This document shows positions 26,532 through 36,500 of a stretch of DNA of 64,000 nt, one piece after another. The translations under genes were made by a program, and so were the position numbers. This DNA comes from Caldilineaceae bacterium (GTDB taxonomy: Bacteria; Chloroflexota; Anaerolineae; Caldilineales; Caldilineaceae). Each line of letters begins with the position of its first letter. The stretch's first letter is position 1. The notes under the pieces were generated by a model. That model did no database searches and was not told the origin of the DNA. It saw only the letters and a program-made list of their open reading frames with translations. The DNA lies in assembly GCA_022842065.1 (NCBI GenBank), contig JALHQH010000004.1, forward strand, positions 124,001-188,000, given 5' to 3'.

Positions 26532-27197
26532 ATGCTCGAAAAGTTAATCGAGGATACGATTGCTGCTCAAAAATACAACGACTTCGCATCTGAATATGGC
26601 TTTCCGTGTCAGGAAGTACCACCGCTGACAGACCAAGCATGGGCAGTGACAATCGCCGCATTAGATTTTTATCCTGGCGACTTTATTCATAGCTTATATA
26701 CACGTGTTGCAGGAGGCCGTATTGGTCCTGGCTACGGCATCCTGCGTGCCGACAATAGTGAGCAAGGGAGCCTAGTCGAAGAGTATACGACAAGGGTCAA
26801 CTTGAATCGCCGATATCCCTCTTGGTACTGGCCACCAGGTTTGCTGCTTCTGATCAATTGGGGCTGTGCCATCTACTCATGTATTGACTGTACGACTGGG
26901 AATTACGAAATCATTCGCTATGCGCCAGATTATTTGGTCGAGCGTCCCAGAGATATGATGCCATGTTTTCGTTTAGAATCATCTTCTCTGGAAAATTGGT
27001 GGGCACGCTGGCTTGATGGGGAAAAGCTGTGGGTTGATCCTGGGCAATCATTTCCAGTATGGACGCGTTACTATGACCTTTTACCACCGAATCGTGGCAT
27101 TAAACGGTTGAAGAAAAGGGTGCCGCAAAATAAGCAGAAGTTGCCCCAGCATCAACTTTCATTCGATTTTACGAGTAATGGTGATCAACTTCAATAA
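26532..27197 (+). CDS. SMI1/KNR4 (SUKH)-like protein
   Basis: A 221-residue protein. The segment YTRVAGGRIGPGYGILRAD resembles the GNGG-GPGYGL motif of SUKH-superfamily proteins, and LLLLINWGCAIYSCIDCTTG matches their Gly-Cys strand. SUKH proteins often serve as immunity proteins against polymorphic or contact-dependent toxins. No toxin gene is adjacent, so it may be an orphan immunity gene. The tail (KRLKKRVPQNKQKLPQH) is basic. AGAAGGAGAT precedes the start. AT content is higher than in neighbours, which suggests transfer. Confidence 0.7.
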   Translation: MLEKLIEDTIAAQKYNDFASEYGFPCQEVPPLTDQAWAVTIAALDFYPGDFIHSLYTRVAGGRIGPGYGILRADNSEQGSLVEEYTTRVNLNRRYPSWYWPPGLLLLINWGCAIYSCIDCTTGNYEIIRYAPDYLVERPRDMMPCFRLESSSLENWWARWLDGEKLWVDPGQSFPVWTRYYDLLPPNRGIKRLKKRVPQNKQKLPQHQLSFDFTSNGDQLQ

Positions 27198-27245
27198 GAA
27201 CCATCACTGCTCTACCAATTAATCCATATCCTGTTTATGATCCGC

Positions 27246-29426
27246 TTATCCCAACAACCCCATCAGCCGATTGCGTAGCGCCGCCGATGGCGTGATGATC
27301 TGCGCCGCCTTATAGAGCTGTTCAAAGCGCGGCATATCACAAAGATCGATCACCATCTCGTCGGCCAAGGCGAGAGGGAGCAGGGAGTGGAAACGGCCTA
27401 CCTCTAAAAAGGGTTCAACACGTGGTAACAGCCGTTGCAATTGGCGCTGGGCCTGGGGTCCGTGCCAAGGCGGCAGGTGCGTCAATCCAGTGGGCAGTTC
27501 CAGGCAATACTCATTGTGCGGTGTGACCAAGGGCGCTTCGCCCCTCGGATCAAAATAATGATTCAAGAGCGCGCCCAGCCATTCGCCATAAAGATCACCC
27601 CAAAAGTGAAAGAGCCACGCCCCGCGCTCGTCATGTAACAACACCATCTGTCCAGCTTGCAACCCCAAATAGGCAGCGACGGCTTGTGCCACATCGAAAG
27701 GTACCGCAAAGGGCGCGGTCTGAAAGCGCAACTCTTCGTCGGCCATCCCCCGTTCCAGTGGCCGCACGCCGATCCGGTAGCGATCCCGCCAGATCACCTC
27801 AAGCAGCCGCCCACCCAACATCAGCGTATCACCTTGTAAACGCACGCGGTCGGTCTGGGCCAGCGTGCGACCCGTGTAAGCATCGACCACCAGCGCCGCC
27901 AGCGGATCAGCCCCAATGTTGCTGTAGATCTCATGGGCGTCGAGCAACTCATCAAGGGTGGGGCCGGCGCGCCATTCGCCCAAACGCCCTGGTTGCAGAT
28001 AGCCCAACCCGACCAACGAAGCGAGGATCGAGTACAACACGCTTTCCTCAATGGGATCAGGGGCAACACGCTGCAAATCAGCCAGCCGCACACCACCGGT
28101 TGGGCTCTGTTTGAGCAGACTAAAGATCTGTTGGACGAGGACGGAGCGGCGGAAGTGGTAGGTGGATGGGGGATTGGTAATTGGGTGATTCGGGATTGGT
28201 AATTGGGTGCTCGTTTTGCGGGTGCCTAGCGCCATTAGGGATTGGTGGTGAGGGGTTGGTTGGTTGTTGATGGCGAGGGTGAGCAGGGCTTGGAAGCGGA
28301 TCTCTTCGAGGGCAGAGCGGGCGAGGCAAAGGACTTGGGTGCGGTTGCTACGCCGGCCTCCGCGGCCAATGCGTTGCAGAAAAGAAGTAATGGTCGGCGG
28401 TGGGCCGATGAGCACCACTTCGTCGATGCTGCCAATGTCGATGCCCAGTTCGAGGGTCGAGGTGCTAACACAGATCGCAACCGCGGCGGCGGCAAAACCA
28501 TCTTCGACTTCGCGGCGCAGGGCGGGGTCGAGATTAGAATAGTGGACAAAGACGGCGGCGGCGTAAGGGAGATATTCACGCAGATAAGCGGCGGTCTGTT
28601 CGACTTCGTTGCGCGTGTTGCAAAAGACCAGGGACTTGCGAATCTCCGCGCCACCACCGGCGCGCAACGCAAGCGCGCTCACCAGATCGCCCAGGCCGTA
28701 CATGGCATAGAGAGTGGCGTCGAGTTGGCGGGCGGCCCGGTTTTGGATAATGGTATGGGGACGTTCATTATCGCGATCGCGCAGATAACGCTGGGCAATA
28801 CCAACCGGATCGGGCACCGTGGCGGAAAGGGCGATTCGTTGTAAAGGCACCAGGGTAGTCAGTGCCAAGGTGCGTTGATGATAGTCGCGAATATATTCAA
28901 TCCGCCGCAGGAGACAGCGCAACTGATCCCCGCGTGGGCTATGGTCAAAAAGGTGAATTTCATCGAGCACCACGGCGCGGAGAGTGACAAAAAGGCGAGG
29001 GGCACGCGTCAGCAACGAATCAGTGGACTCGGGTGTGGTGATCAACACAAGGGGCGGATTGGTAGTAGAAACGGGGCCGGTATCACCACTTTTCATGCTC
29101 AGGGAGACCTTGAGCCGTGCTAGCGAGTGCGCCAGCCGCTCATAGAGATCGCGCACCAGCGCCCGCGTCGGGCAGATGTAGAGGATGCACAATCCCTTTA
29201 CTTTTTCGTTCCCAAGTTCGTTCTTGCGGAAAGCGTAGCGTTCGAGCAGCGGGGCAAGCGCGGCTTCCGTTTTACCCGCGGCCGTCGCGGCAATGATCAA
29301 CGTATTGTCGCCCTGCAGGATGGAGGGCATCGCCTGTTGCTGAATGGGCGTAAAGTTGCCGTGGCGCGCAAAAAAGACAGGCCAGGTGTGCGAAAGTTGC
29401 TTTTGTAGTTGGTGGGCGGTGTGCAT
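27246..29426 (-). CDS. Lhr/BrxHI-like DEAD/DEAH-box helicase (last gene of a four-gene cassette)
   Basis: A 726-residue superfamily 2 helicase. It shows a Q-motif (FTPIQQQAMP), Walker A AATAAGKT with Lys52, DEIHLFDHS at residue 155 onward, SAT (LSATVPDP), and motif VI QRIGRGGRRSN. The C-terminal 300 residues contain a winged-helix-like part and a DUF-type domain like those of Lhr/BrxHI proteins, which unwind nucleic acid and occur in BREX type 2/3 loci. A low-complexity insertion encoded at about 28150-28262 (residues 388-425, TRKTSTQLPIPNHPITNPP) breaks the helicase after motif VI. It follows two P-loop ATPase genes on the same strand. Confidence 0.85.
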   Translation of the reverse strand: MHTAHQLQKQLSHTWPVFFARHGNFTPIQQQAMPSILQGDNTLIIAATAAGKTEAALAPLLERYAFRKNELGNEKVKGLCILYICPTRALVRDLYERLAHSLARLKVSLSMKSGDTGPVSTTNPPLVLITTPESTDSLLTRAPRLFVTLRAVVLDEIHLFDHSPRGDQLRCLLRRIEYIRDYHQRTLALTTLVPLQRIALSATVPDPVGIAQRYLRDRDNERPHTIIQNRAARQLDATLYAMYGLGDLVSALALRAGGGAEIRKSLVFCNTRNEVEQTAAYLREYLPYAAAVFVHYSNLDPALRREVEDGFAAAAVAICVSTSTLELGIDIGSIDEVVLIGPPPTITSFLQRIGRGGRRSNRTQVLCLARSALEEIRFQALLTLAINNQPTPHHQSLMALGTRKTSTQLPIPNHPITNPPSTYHFRRSVLVQQIFSLLKQSPTGGVRLADLQRVAPDPIEESVLYSILASLVGLGYLQPGRLGEWRAGPTLDELLDAHEIYSNIGADPLAALVVDAYTGRTLAQTDRVRLQGDTLMLGGRLLEVIWRDRYRIGVRPLERGMADEELRFQTAPFAVPFDVAQAVAAYLGLQAGQMVLLHDERGAWLFHFWGDLYGEWLGALLNHYFDPRGEAPLVTPHNEYCLELPTGLTHLPPWHGPQAQRQLQRLLPRVEPFLEVGRFHSLLPLALADEMVIDLCDMPRFEQLYKAAQIITPSAALRNRLMGLLG

Positions 29427-29506
29427 GTGGTATTCACATATGCTGAGAACTTATGCGGCAAGGCAAGGCAAGCCACCTAGTGGGTTCCCGAATGCGTGCC
29501 TGATAC

Positions 29507-29586
29507 GCAAAACCCGTTAAAACGGGTTCATCTGTTAACCCGTTTTAACGGGTTTTGCATCTCAGCCGGTGAATTCATTCACCGGC
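29507..29586 (-). repeat. two nested palindromes between helicase and ATPase genes
   Basis: Arms 29507-29528 and 29537-29558 (word AACCCGTTTTAACGGGTT) are perfect 22-bp inverted repeats, and each arm is itself palindromic. A second palindrome, GCCGGTGAAT/ATTCACCGGC, lies at 29565-29586. They occupy the only large gap (232 bases) in the four-gene cassette and could attenuate helicase expression. Confidence 0.65.
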
Positions 29587-29658
29587 GCTACGGGACGCAG
29601 AGCGTCGGGAGCCCCTTGGGCGCAGCATTCCGCCGGAGACCTGCGAAACGAACGCAAG

Positions 29659-31047
29659 CTACCGCACCTGTTGGCGCAACTCGTCGAGCATGGTGGCGGC
29701 GTCATAGTCGGGATATAAATAGAGCAGGTCAAAGAGTTCGATGGCAAGCCGGACCACACTGCGAATACTCAGTTTGTCGTTGCGCATGCCGAGGGCCAAA
29801 TGTTCGGCGGCCCCGCGGCGGATCTGGCGTTGACGCTCGCTTGGCTCGTAGCCATAAGCCTGGGCATGATAACCCATCGCCTGTTCCAAGAATTGGCCGA
29901 TCTCTTGCGGCGAATGGTGTGGGTCCAGTTCCAGGATCTGGCCGGCGTCGAGCCACTCTTCCAGCGGCATGCGGTTGTCGCTACGCGTGGCGGTGAAGAG
30001 GAAAAAGAGGGATTGGCGCGCCAGATAGGCGTTGGGATAGTCGCGATGGTGATGCTGCGGCAGGTTGGTCCCGACAATGCGCGTTTGGCGCTCTTGCAGG
30101 GCGGCATAGATCAACGCGCTGAAAAAGAGGCTGGCCTTGGGCCGTTGGCGCGGCGACAAGAGCGAATAACTTTCCGCCTCGTCGATCAGCAGACAGAGCC
30201 CGCTGTAGCCGGCCAAGCGGGCCAACACGCTGAGGCCACTGAGCAAATACGCGATCTGGCGTGCGTTATTGCCACTTTGATAGAGCGAGGGAAATTTGAC
30301 CCCGCGCGGGAGCGCACGATTCATTAACTGGACACGCCGCCCGCCCATCAGCCACTCTTCCCAGGCGCGGCGCTGGCGCGTGGCGTTGGTGTTACTGAGT
30401 GCAGCGAGGGCCACGGCCAACGGATCCCAGGTAACAGCGGTCAATTCGCCAAGCTGGTCAAGCATGCGCGGCGTAGTCGTCGCTTTGGTCAATAACGGGC
30501 CAAGCCCTCGTTCGTCGCTATCAGGGTAGCGCAGATTGTGCATGAGGCTGCTATAGATCGCTAAGCCTTGATGGGCAGGCAGTTCCAGCAGATCAAGGCT
30601 CGTCGTCGTCACCAGAAACTCGCGCTTGAGCCCCGCTTGCGCCGCCAATTCGACAATGTGACTTTTGCCAAAGCCATAGTCGCCGATCACGGCGCGCACT
30701 GCGCCGCCACTTTGATGGGCCTGGTTAAGCGCTTCGCGCAGGCTAGTACGCTCAGCCGCCAGGCCAATCGTCAACTCTTGAATGTGTTGAACCGGGGCCA
30801 CCCCCACGCGCAGCGCCTCGATCAGTTGACGGGCGTCGAATTGGGTGGGGCTCATCGGGTTGATCTCGGGCAAGGCAAGCGGGGCAGCGGGTGCGACGGG
30901 CATAATTTGGTGACCTTCAAATTCAGTGCGCGGGCGGCGGAAGCGGAGACCGCTTTCAAAGCGCACCATCCATTCGGTGCCATTACGATAGAGCGCGACA
31001 ATCTTGCCGCAGCCATATTGGGGGTGCTTGACGATTTCGCCAATCAT
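29659..31047 (-). CDS. BrxD-like P-loop ATPase with N-terminal SH3/Tudor-like domain
   Basis: A 462-residue ATPase. The N-terminus (residues 1-45: GEIVKHPQYGCGKIVALY, WMVRFESGLRFRR) resembles the small SH3/Tudor-like domain found at the end of UvrD/PcrA or in CarD-like proteins. The ATPase domain has Walker A GDYGFGKS (residues 122-129) and Walker B LCLLIDEAES (Asp289, Glu290), the pattern of the DUF2791/BrxD family. ATG 31047 was chosen, 10 bases after the previous stop; an upstream GTG at 31080 would overlap that gene by 23 bases. It is partner of the ATPase encoded just upstream. Confidence 0.75.
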   Translation of the reverse strand: MIGEIVKHPQYGCGKIVALYRNGTEWMVRFESGLRFRRPRTEFEGHQIMPVAPAAPLALPEINPMSPTQFDARQLIEALRVGVAPVQHIQELTIGLAAERTSLREALNQAHQSGGAVRAVIGDYGFGKSHIVELAAQAGLKREFLVTTTSLDLLELPAHQGLAIYSSLMHNLRYPDSDERGLGPLLTKATTTPRMLDQLGELTAVTWDPLAVALAALSNTNATRQRRAWEEWLMGGRRVQLMNRALPRGVKFPSLYQSGNNARQIAYLLSGLSVLARLAGYSGLCLLIDEAESYSLLSPRQRPKASLFFSALIYAALQERQTRIVGTNLPQHHHRDYPNAYLARQSLFFLFTATRSDNRMPLEEWLDAGQILELDPHHSPQEIGQFLEQAMGYHAQAYGYEPSERQRQIRRGAAEHLALGMRNDKLSIRSVVRLAIELFDLLYLYPDYDAATMLDELRQQVR

Positions 31048-31057
31048 AGAAATTTGC

Positions 31058-32335
31058 TCAATAAGGTGGCGTCTCGCCACCGCTCAGTTGATCGACTTGC
31101 CCGCGAATAATCGCCACCGCCTCTTCCTCGGCCAGCAGATGCTCTTGCCCAGCCGACTGGCGGGAAAGCTCGGTGACAAAGGCTTTGACAAAGAGGCGCC
31201 GGTGGCTGATATCCAGAAAAACATCGCGCGCAACATTGGCGAGGATCGCAGCATTGGCATATTGAGTGGGCTGGTCAAAGGTCGTGCCAAAGGCCAGCTC
31301 GTAGATGGGGATTAACTTTTCGCCAATCGCCAGCATCAGGTCATTCTCATCCAAGTCCAGATGATCGATGCTGATCTGCGGGCTAAAGTGGTTGGCACGC
31401 GAGAAACGTCCAGGGGCGCGCACCCTCTGTTGCAAGGCCGGGTAACGGGGCACAATATCGTTGATAAATTGGGGCGGCACGGCGTAAACAAAGAACGCGC
31501 CCGGCAATTCATCGCGACAGCGGTCGATCACTTCGCGCAGATTATCAGTGGCCAGTTTTTCCGCCTTGCCGCCGATGCTGGCCATGCGATCCACTTCGTC
31601 GAAGAGCAGCACCAGGCCGCTGAAGGAAAGCGCCCGCACCGTCTGCGTCAACGAGCGCAACATACGAAAGGCATTCGTGCGCGTGATCTTGCCGGTGACG
31701 CCAACCTCGCGCAGCAATTTGGTATCGTCGGGGGTGGTATTGTCGCCGGTTAGCCAGCGGGTTAACGCATCAAGGCGCTCGTCTTGGTCGCGGATCAGCG
31801 CTTCCAGATAGGCCAGAATGGCATTTTTATAGGCTAGGCTATCAATGGCCGCGTCTTCCAACGTGTCGATCAGGCCGATGTAATTGGGGTGTTGCAACGT
31901 CTCCAGGCTCAGTTCTTCGCCCACAATGCGCCCCAGCGTGCCTTCTAAAAAGCGCGTCAGCCCTGCTTCATCCGAAATGGTTTCATCCGCTTCGTGCCAG
32001 ATCAGGTTCTGGGCCACCGCGGCATAGACCAACCGCTGATCGTTATATGGCGTCTCCACCGGGCTGAGATCAACCTTCGCCACGGCAAAACCACGATCCC
32101 AGGCCAGATCACGCAGGCAGTAGAGAAAGTGCGACTTGCCGCTGCCATAGTCGCCGACCACCATCTTATAGGCCGCGCCCCCATCTTGCAGATAGGACGA
32201 AAGATAGTACTCATCCAGCGCTGCCAACAGTGAGGTATTGCCCACGTTAAAGTATTGCACGCCTTTGGTCGGCGGCGTCCCCGAACTGCCCAGCACCTCG
32301 ATGATCTGGCGGGCAAGTGGTTGGGTTAAAGGCAT
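31058..32335 (-). CDS. BrxD-like (DUF2791-type) P-loop ATPase
   Basis: A 425-residue protein. The opening LARQIIEVLGSSGTPPTKGVQYFNVG and Walker A GDYGSGKSHF (residues 61-70) match DUF2791/BrxD ATP-binding proteins of BREX type 2-like loci. Walker B is LVLLFDEVDRM (Asp246, Glu247), and a conserved AVPPQFINDIVPRYPALQQRV sensor-like region follows. AAGGATGGACT precedes the ATG. It is the second gene of the cassette and is almost contiguous with the second ATPase. A role as DNA- or tail-sensing NTPase in phage defence is inference from the family. Confidence 0.8.
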   Translation of the reverse strand: MPLTQPLARQIIEVLGSSGTPPTKGVQYFNVGNTSLLAALDEYYLSSYLQDGGAAYKMVVGDYGSGKSHFLYCLRDLAWDRGFAVAKVDLSPVETPYNDQRLVYAAVAQNLIWHEADETISDEAGLTRFLEGTLGRIVGEELSLETLQHPNYIGLIDTLEDAAIDSLAYKNAILAYLEALIRDQDERLDALTRWLTGDNTTPDDTKLLREVGVTGKITRTNAFRMLRSLTQTVRALSFSGLVLLFDEVDRMASIGGKAEKLATDNLREVIDRCRDELPGAFFVYAVPPQFINDIVPRYPALQQRVRAPGRFSRANHFSPQISIDHLDLDENDLMLAIGEKLIPIYELAFGTTFDQPTQYANAAILANVARDVFLDISHRRLFVKAFVTELSRQSAGQEHLLAEEEAVAIIRGQVDQLSGGETPPY

Positions 32336-32356
32336 AGTCCATCCTTGTTTCGTTGT

Positions 32357-32463
32357 TGGCTTAGTAAATCGGTAGATTAGTACATCGGTACATCGGTAGA
32401 CAGTGACTATATAACCACGACTGATTTACCGATTTACTAATCTACCGATGTACCGATTTACCT
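32357..32463 (-). repeat. iterated short-word palindrome (TAAATCGGTA type)
   Basis: Copies of GTAAATCGG, GTACATCGG and GTAGATTAG are followed by TACCGATTTAC, TACCGATGTAC words in inverse order. It is a second instance of the element at 676-765, here filling the gap between the first and second genes of the ATPase/helicase cassette and probably weakening read-through. Confidence 0.75.
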
Positions 32464-32468
32464 TCCCA

Positions 32469-33323
32469 CTACCCCTCAAACATCACATTCCCATAATACT
32501 CGCCATCCAGCCCAGCTTTTGGCAACCATACACTTTTGGTCGCGCTGTCGGCTTGGCTTTTGGTGGCCCCGCCCAGACGGAGCTGGTAGCGTTTGCCGTC
32601 CACTTCGACAGTGGGTGCCTCATGCGCCAGCACCAGATCGCGTACGAAATGGGCGCGGTCATAATCCTTGAAAGTGCTGCGTGCCGGTGCATTCCAGAAG
32701 CGCGCCGACTGCCGATCGAGCGTGAGTTGGCTATAGAGCGCGACCACGTTCATGTAATCGTTGGACGCGCGCTGTGTGCGCTGTGCCAGCAATTTGCGCC
32801 AAGTGGCATAGAGCTCACCGAGGAAGGTAGGTAGATCGATGGTGCGCTCGATAATGGATTTACGCTGCTGCTCATACGCCTTGAGGATACCACTGATCGA
32901 GAGCGGAATCGGGCGGGTGAGCGCTTCCTTGCCATAAAGCCACTGTGCTTTGCGCGCCGCAATGTCGATTTGTAGGGTCAGCGAATTGACCACCAGGGTG
33001 GGTGGCCGACCTTCCACCGTCTCGCCCCGTTGCTCAAAGGTCGCTTTGAGTTCGCGGGCGAAGTCAAAGGCAAGGGCGTCGAGCGCAGCTTGGGTCTGCT
33101 CGGCAAAGGCAGCAGTGGCGGCCTGCATGGCTTCATTGTCAAGCTGTGCATTGGCTTGCTGTAACTTTACCAGGGCCTTTTGCATCGCCAGCGCATCGAG
33201 TTGCTCGGCAGTGGCCTGTTGGAGGGCCTGCTTTAGAGCACCCGTGGCCGCTTGCAACGCTTTAAACTGCGGTGCGAGCTCTTGTTGCGCAGCCTGTAAC
33301 TTTGTGATGAGTTCGGTTTCCAT
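32469..33323 (-). CDS. coiled-coil protein, first gene of the ATPase/helicase cassette
   Basis: A 284-residue protein. Residues 1-105 are a strongly predicted coiled coil (repeated Q/L/A/E heptads such as ALQAATGALKQALQQATAEQ). The rest (RPPTLVVNSLTLQIDIAARKAQWLYGKEALTRPIPLSISGILKAYEQQR, then YMNVVALYSQLTL) is globular, with no family that I recognise. No signal peptide. A consensus-like promoter lies 80 bases upstream. Gene order suggests a structural or sensor partner of the two ATPases and helicase. Confidence 0.75.
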   Translation of the reverse strand: METELITKLQAAQQELAPQFKALQAATGALKQALQQATAEQLDALAMQKALVKLQQANAQLDNEAMQAATAAFAEQTQAALDALAFDFARELKATFEQRGETVEGRPPTLVVNSLTLQIDIAARKAQWLYGKEALTRPIPLSISGILKAYEQQRKSIIERTIDLPTFLGELYATWRKLLAQRTQRASNDYMNVVALYSQLTLDRQSARFWNAPARSTFKDYDRAHFVRDLVLAHEAPTVEVDGKRYQLRLGGATKSQADSATKSVWLPKAGLDGEYYGNVMFEG

Positions 33324-33401
33324 TACAATTTCTTTGTTGTTTATGTATTTTCGGTGACGATCCCGAAAACGTCAGATATTCCGTATAACTTCGATGACAA
33401 G

Positions 33402-33430
33402 ATTATATAGCTATGCGCAGGTTGATGCAA
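33402..33430 (-). promoter_or_regulatory. sigma70-type promoter of the ATPase/helicase cassette
   Basis: On the minus strand TTGCAT and TATAAT are separated by 17 bases. The predicted start near 33395 gives a leader of about 70 bases. This supports the four genes as an independent transcription unit. Confidence 0.7.
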
Positions 33431-33568
33431 GACAAACAAAGTCAATGATCACCAGTTGGCCCCTTATCCTGGGACAAGCCGCCGCATCGCGCTTGTTTGC
33501 GAATCAGGGCCATTTGGACAATAATGGCGTATTCGCATTTTTTTGACTGCCCTTTCAACATAGCGAGC

Positions 33569-36500
33569 ATGCTGATGAGATCACCCTACCTGTTGGTTTT
33601 CGTTTTGCTCTTGCTTTTCGCTGTCGGCTCGAGCGCCCAAGCGCAACAGCCGCCAGAAGCTGACGCGTTGATTCGGCTCCAAGCAGCCACCTTCGCACCA
33701 CTGCAGACCACCGATTCCATCATCGCCGCCACTGTGCCGACTTCGCCTTACTACCTGGTCCAATTTAATGGCCCCGTGCAAGCGCTGTGGGTGCAACAGA
33801 TCGCCGCCTTGGGCGGACAAGTGTTGGGCTATATTCCCGATAACACGCATGTTGTGCGCTTAGACGCGGCGGCGCTGATCAACGTACGCAGCTTGCCCAG
33901 TGTGCGTTGGGTCGGCCCCTACCAGCCGGCCTACAAAGTGGCCCCCGATCTGGCCATTAGTGCCGCCCAGGCCAGTGGCACAGCGCTTGATCTGCTCGTT
34001 TTGGGCTTTAGCGATACCGCCGTTGGCGTGCTAGAGGTCACCTTGCGTAGTCACGGGGCCACAGTACAGGAGGCCACCCAATCGCCCGTGGGACCCCTTT
34101 TGCGCATTACACTGCCGCCCCAGGCCCTGCCCGCGCTGCTCCAAGAGCCTGTGATCAGTTGGGTGGAAGGTTATCAGGAGCCACAGTTGAGCAATGCCGA
34201 AGGACGCAAGCTCATGGGGGCCGAGGCGGTGTGGCAAAGTTATGGCTACTTTGGTGCTGGCCAGATTATTGCCGTCTCCGATTCTGGGCTCAGCGTCCAA
34301 AACGCGCTGACGCCTGACTTTGGCAACCGGCTGCTGCGTGCGTTTGCGCCGAGTGAGATGAATCTGGCGTCGCCGCAGTGTATGGCAAAAACAACCTGGA
34401 CTGACCTCAATGGTCATGGCACTCATGTGGCCGGCTCGGTCTTGGGCAATGGCACCCGCTCGGGCAGCAGCGCGGCGGATCATGCCTATACGGCGTCGCA
34501 TGCCGGGGTGGCTCCTGAAGCGCAACTGGTCTTTATGGCGCTTAATACGGATGGCAGTGGCGGCATTCAGTGTATTGATCTCAACGGCGATTTTGTGGCC
34601 AAAGGCTATCAGGCCGGGGCGCGCATCTCAACTAATAGCTGGGGCGCATCGGATCGCGGCGGGTACAATCTGCTTTCCAGCCTGGTCGATGATTTTATCT
34701 GGCGACACAAAGATTATCTCGTGCTCTATGCTGCGGGCAATGCCGGGCCGGGGGCGACCACGGTCGGCTCGCCCGGCACAGCCAAGAATGTACTCACCGT
34801 CGGTGCCAGCGAAAACAATCGACCCGATCAAGACGATGAGAGTGATAATCCCAACACCGTGGCCGGTTTTTCCAGCCGTGGTCCGACCGCAGATGGGCGC
34901 AACAAGCCCGACGTGGTCGCCCCCGGCACGTGGATTCTTTCCGTGCGCGGCGCGCAAGCCCCGGACGGCAGCTTCTGGGGCAATTTTAACAGTGACTACG
35001 CCTTTATGGGTGGCACTTCGATGGCGACCCCGTTAACCGCGGGGGCCGCGGCCCTCGTCCGCGAGTGGCTGGGCAAGACACGCGGGCTGCCAACCCCCAG
35101 CGCCGCGCTCCAAAAGGCGATCATCATGAATGGCGCGACGCAATTGCCGGGTCAAACCACGCCCAGCCCCAACAGCGGCAGCGGGCGGGTTGATCTCAAA
35201 AACACGTTGAACGCCCAATACGCGCTGATGGATGACCATGTGCAAGGGCTGGCGACCGGCCAAAGCATTACCTACAGCGTCCAGATTGTCGCCACGACCG
35301 CCCTGGGTAATCTGCTGGTGGCCAACCCACAAGTGGGCGACGGCACAACGGTACACGCGGCTGCCTTATCAGCCATTCATCTGGTGGATACGCCGTCCGC
35401 GCCGGTCGCGACCCAGCGCTTGTCCGATCCAGGAGCGTTCCACGGCGAGCCCTTGCCAGGCTTTGCCACGGCCCGGCAGCGGACCGCAGTGCCGACCGTG
35501 GCCGGTGCGAGCAAGCAGGGTCTTGTCCCCTTGGTGAACCCGGTGCCCGCGCTGGCAACGGCCCCAGTGCCACAGGCGATCATCGGCCAAAGTCGCTTCA
35601 CCCCCCAGGCCACAGACGAACAACCGGCGCTGCAAAGCTTCCAACAGGATATGATTGGCGGCGGCGATTTTGAGGATCCGGATTGGTCACTCTATTGGAG
35701 CGAAGTTTGGTTGGGCAGTGGCGTGCCTGTGCGCACCGATGATCCCAACTATGTCATCAGTGGTGACTATTCCATGTGGCTGGGTGGGACAGAGTTGGAT
35801 GACGCCCTCTACTATCCGGTGCAGTTTCCTGCCGAAATCGACAATGAATTTCCCAGCGGCATTGTGCTGAATGTTGGCATCGTGGCTGAAGATCTGGATG
35901 AAGACGGGAACCCATATGATCAATTTTGTGTGGCACTGATTGACGTTTCGGGCAACTTTATCGGCCCCTATGCGCCTGATAATCCCGAATGTATTGGGGT
36001 AGATGGGGCCTACAGCTATGAGTACACCTTTAACACGGAAGATAAACAAGCTCTGGCCGACACCACCGCCTATTTGGTGGCCTATACCGCGGGTGATGCC
36101 GTTGAACCACACATGTCAGCCTTTGTCGATGATATCGGCCTCTTCATCGATTTCCCAGATGTCACCCTGACGGCCCTCCCTGACGCGGGGCCGCCAGGGA
36201 CAAAATTCCTGCTGACGGGGCAGTATAATGTGCCGTATGGCTGGGTGGATATCTGTTTCGATCCCTGTAGCGAAGAGAGCTATATCAATAGCGCCTATGC
36301 CGATGCACGCGGCGACATCGCCATGTTCCTCTACGCATCGTCGACGATTACACCGGGCACCTATGCCATTCAAACCGCGAATGTCGCTGGCCGCACCGCC
36401 AACACCACCATCACGATTCTCGGCGATGCCACCCCTAGCTTGACCGTCACCCCTGCCACCGGTGCGGCCGGGACCAAGTTCCAATTTAGCGGCAGCAACT

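Noticed and set aside
26267..26593. 108-residue open frame over the GNAT/SUKH-like gap
   Set aside because: Overlaps both neighbouring genes in a different frame and the candidate promoter.
27246..33323. Complete BREX or DISARM system
   Set aside because: No PglX/BrxX methylase, PglZ, BrxC or DISARM methylase/DrmB was found in the window, so only a BREX-like fragment is claimed.
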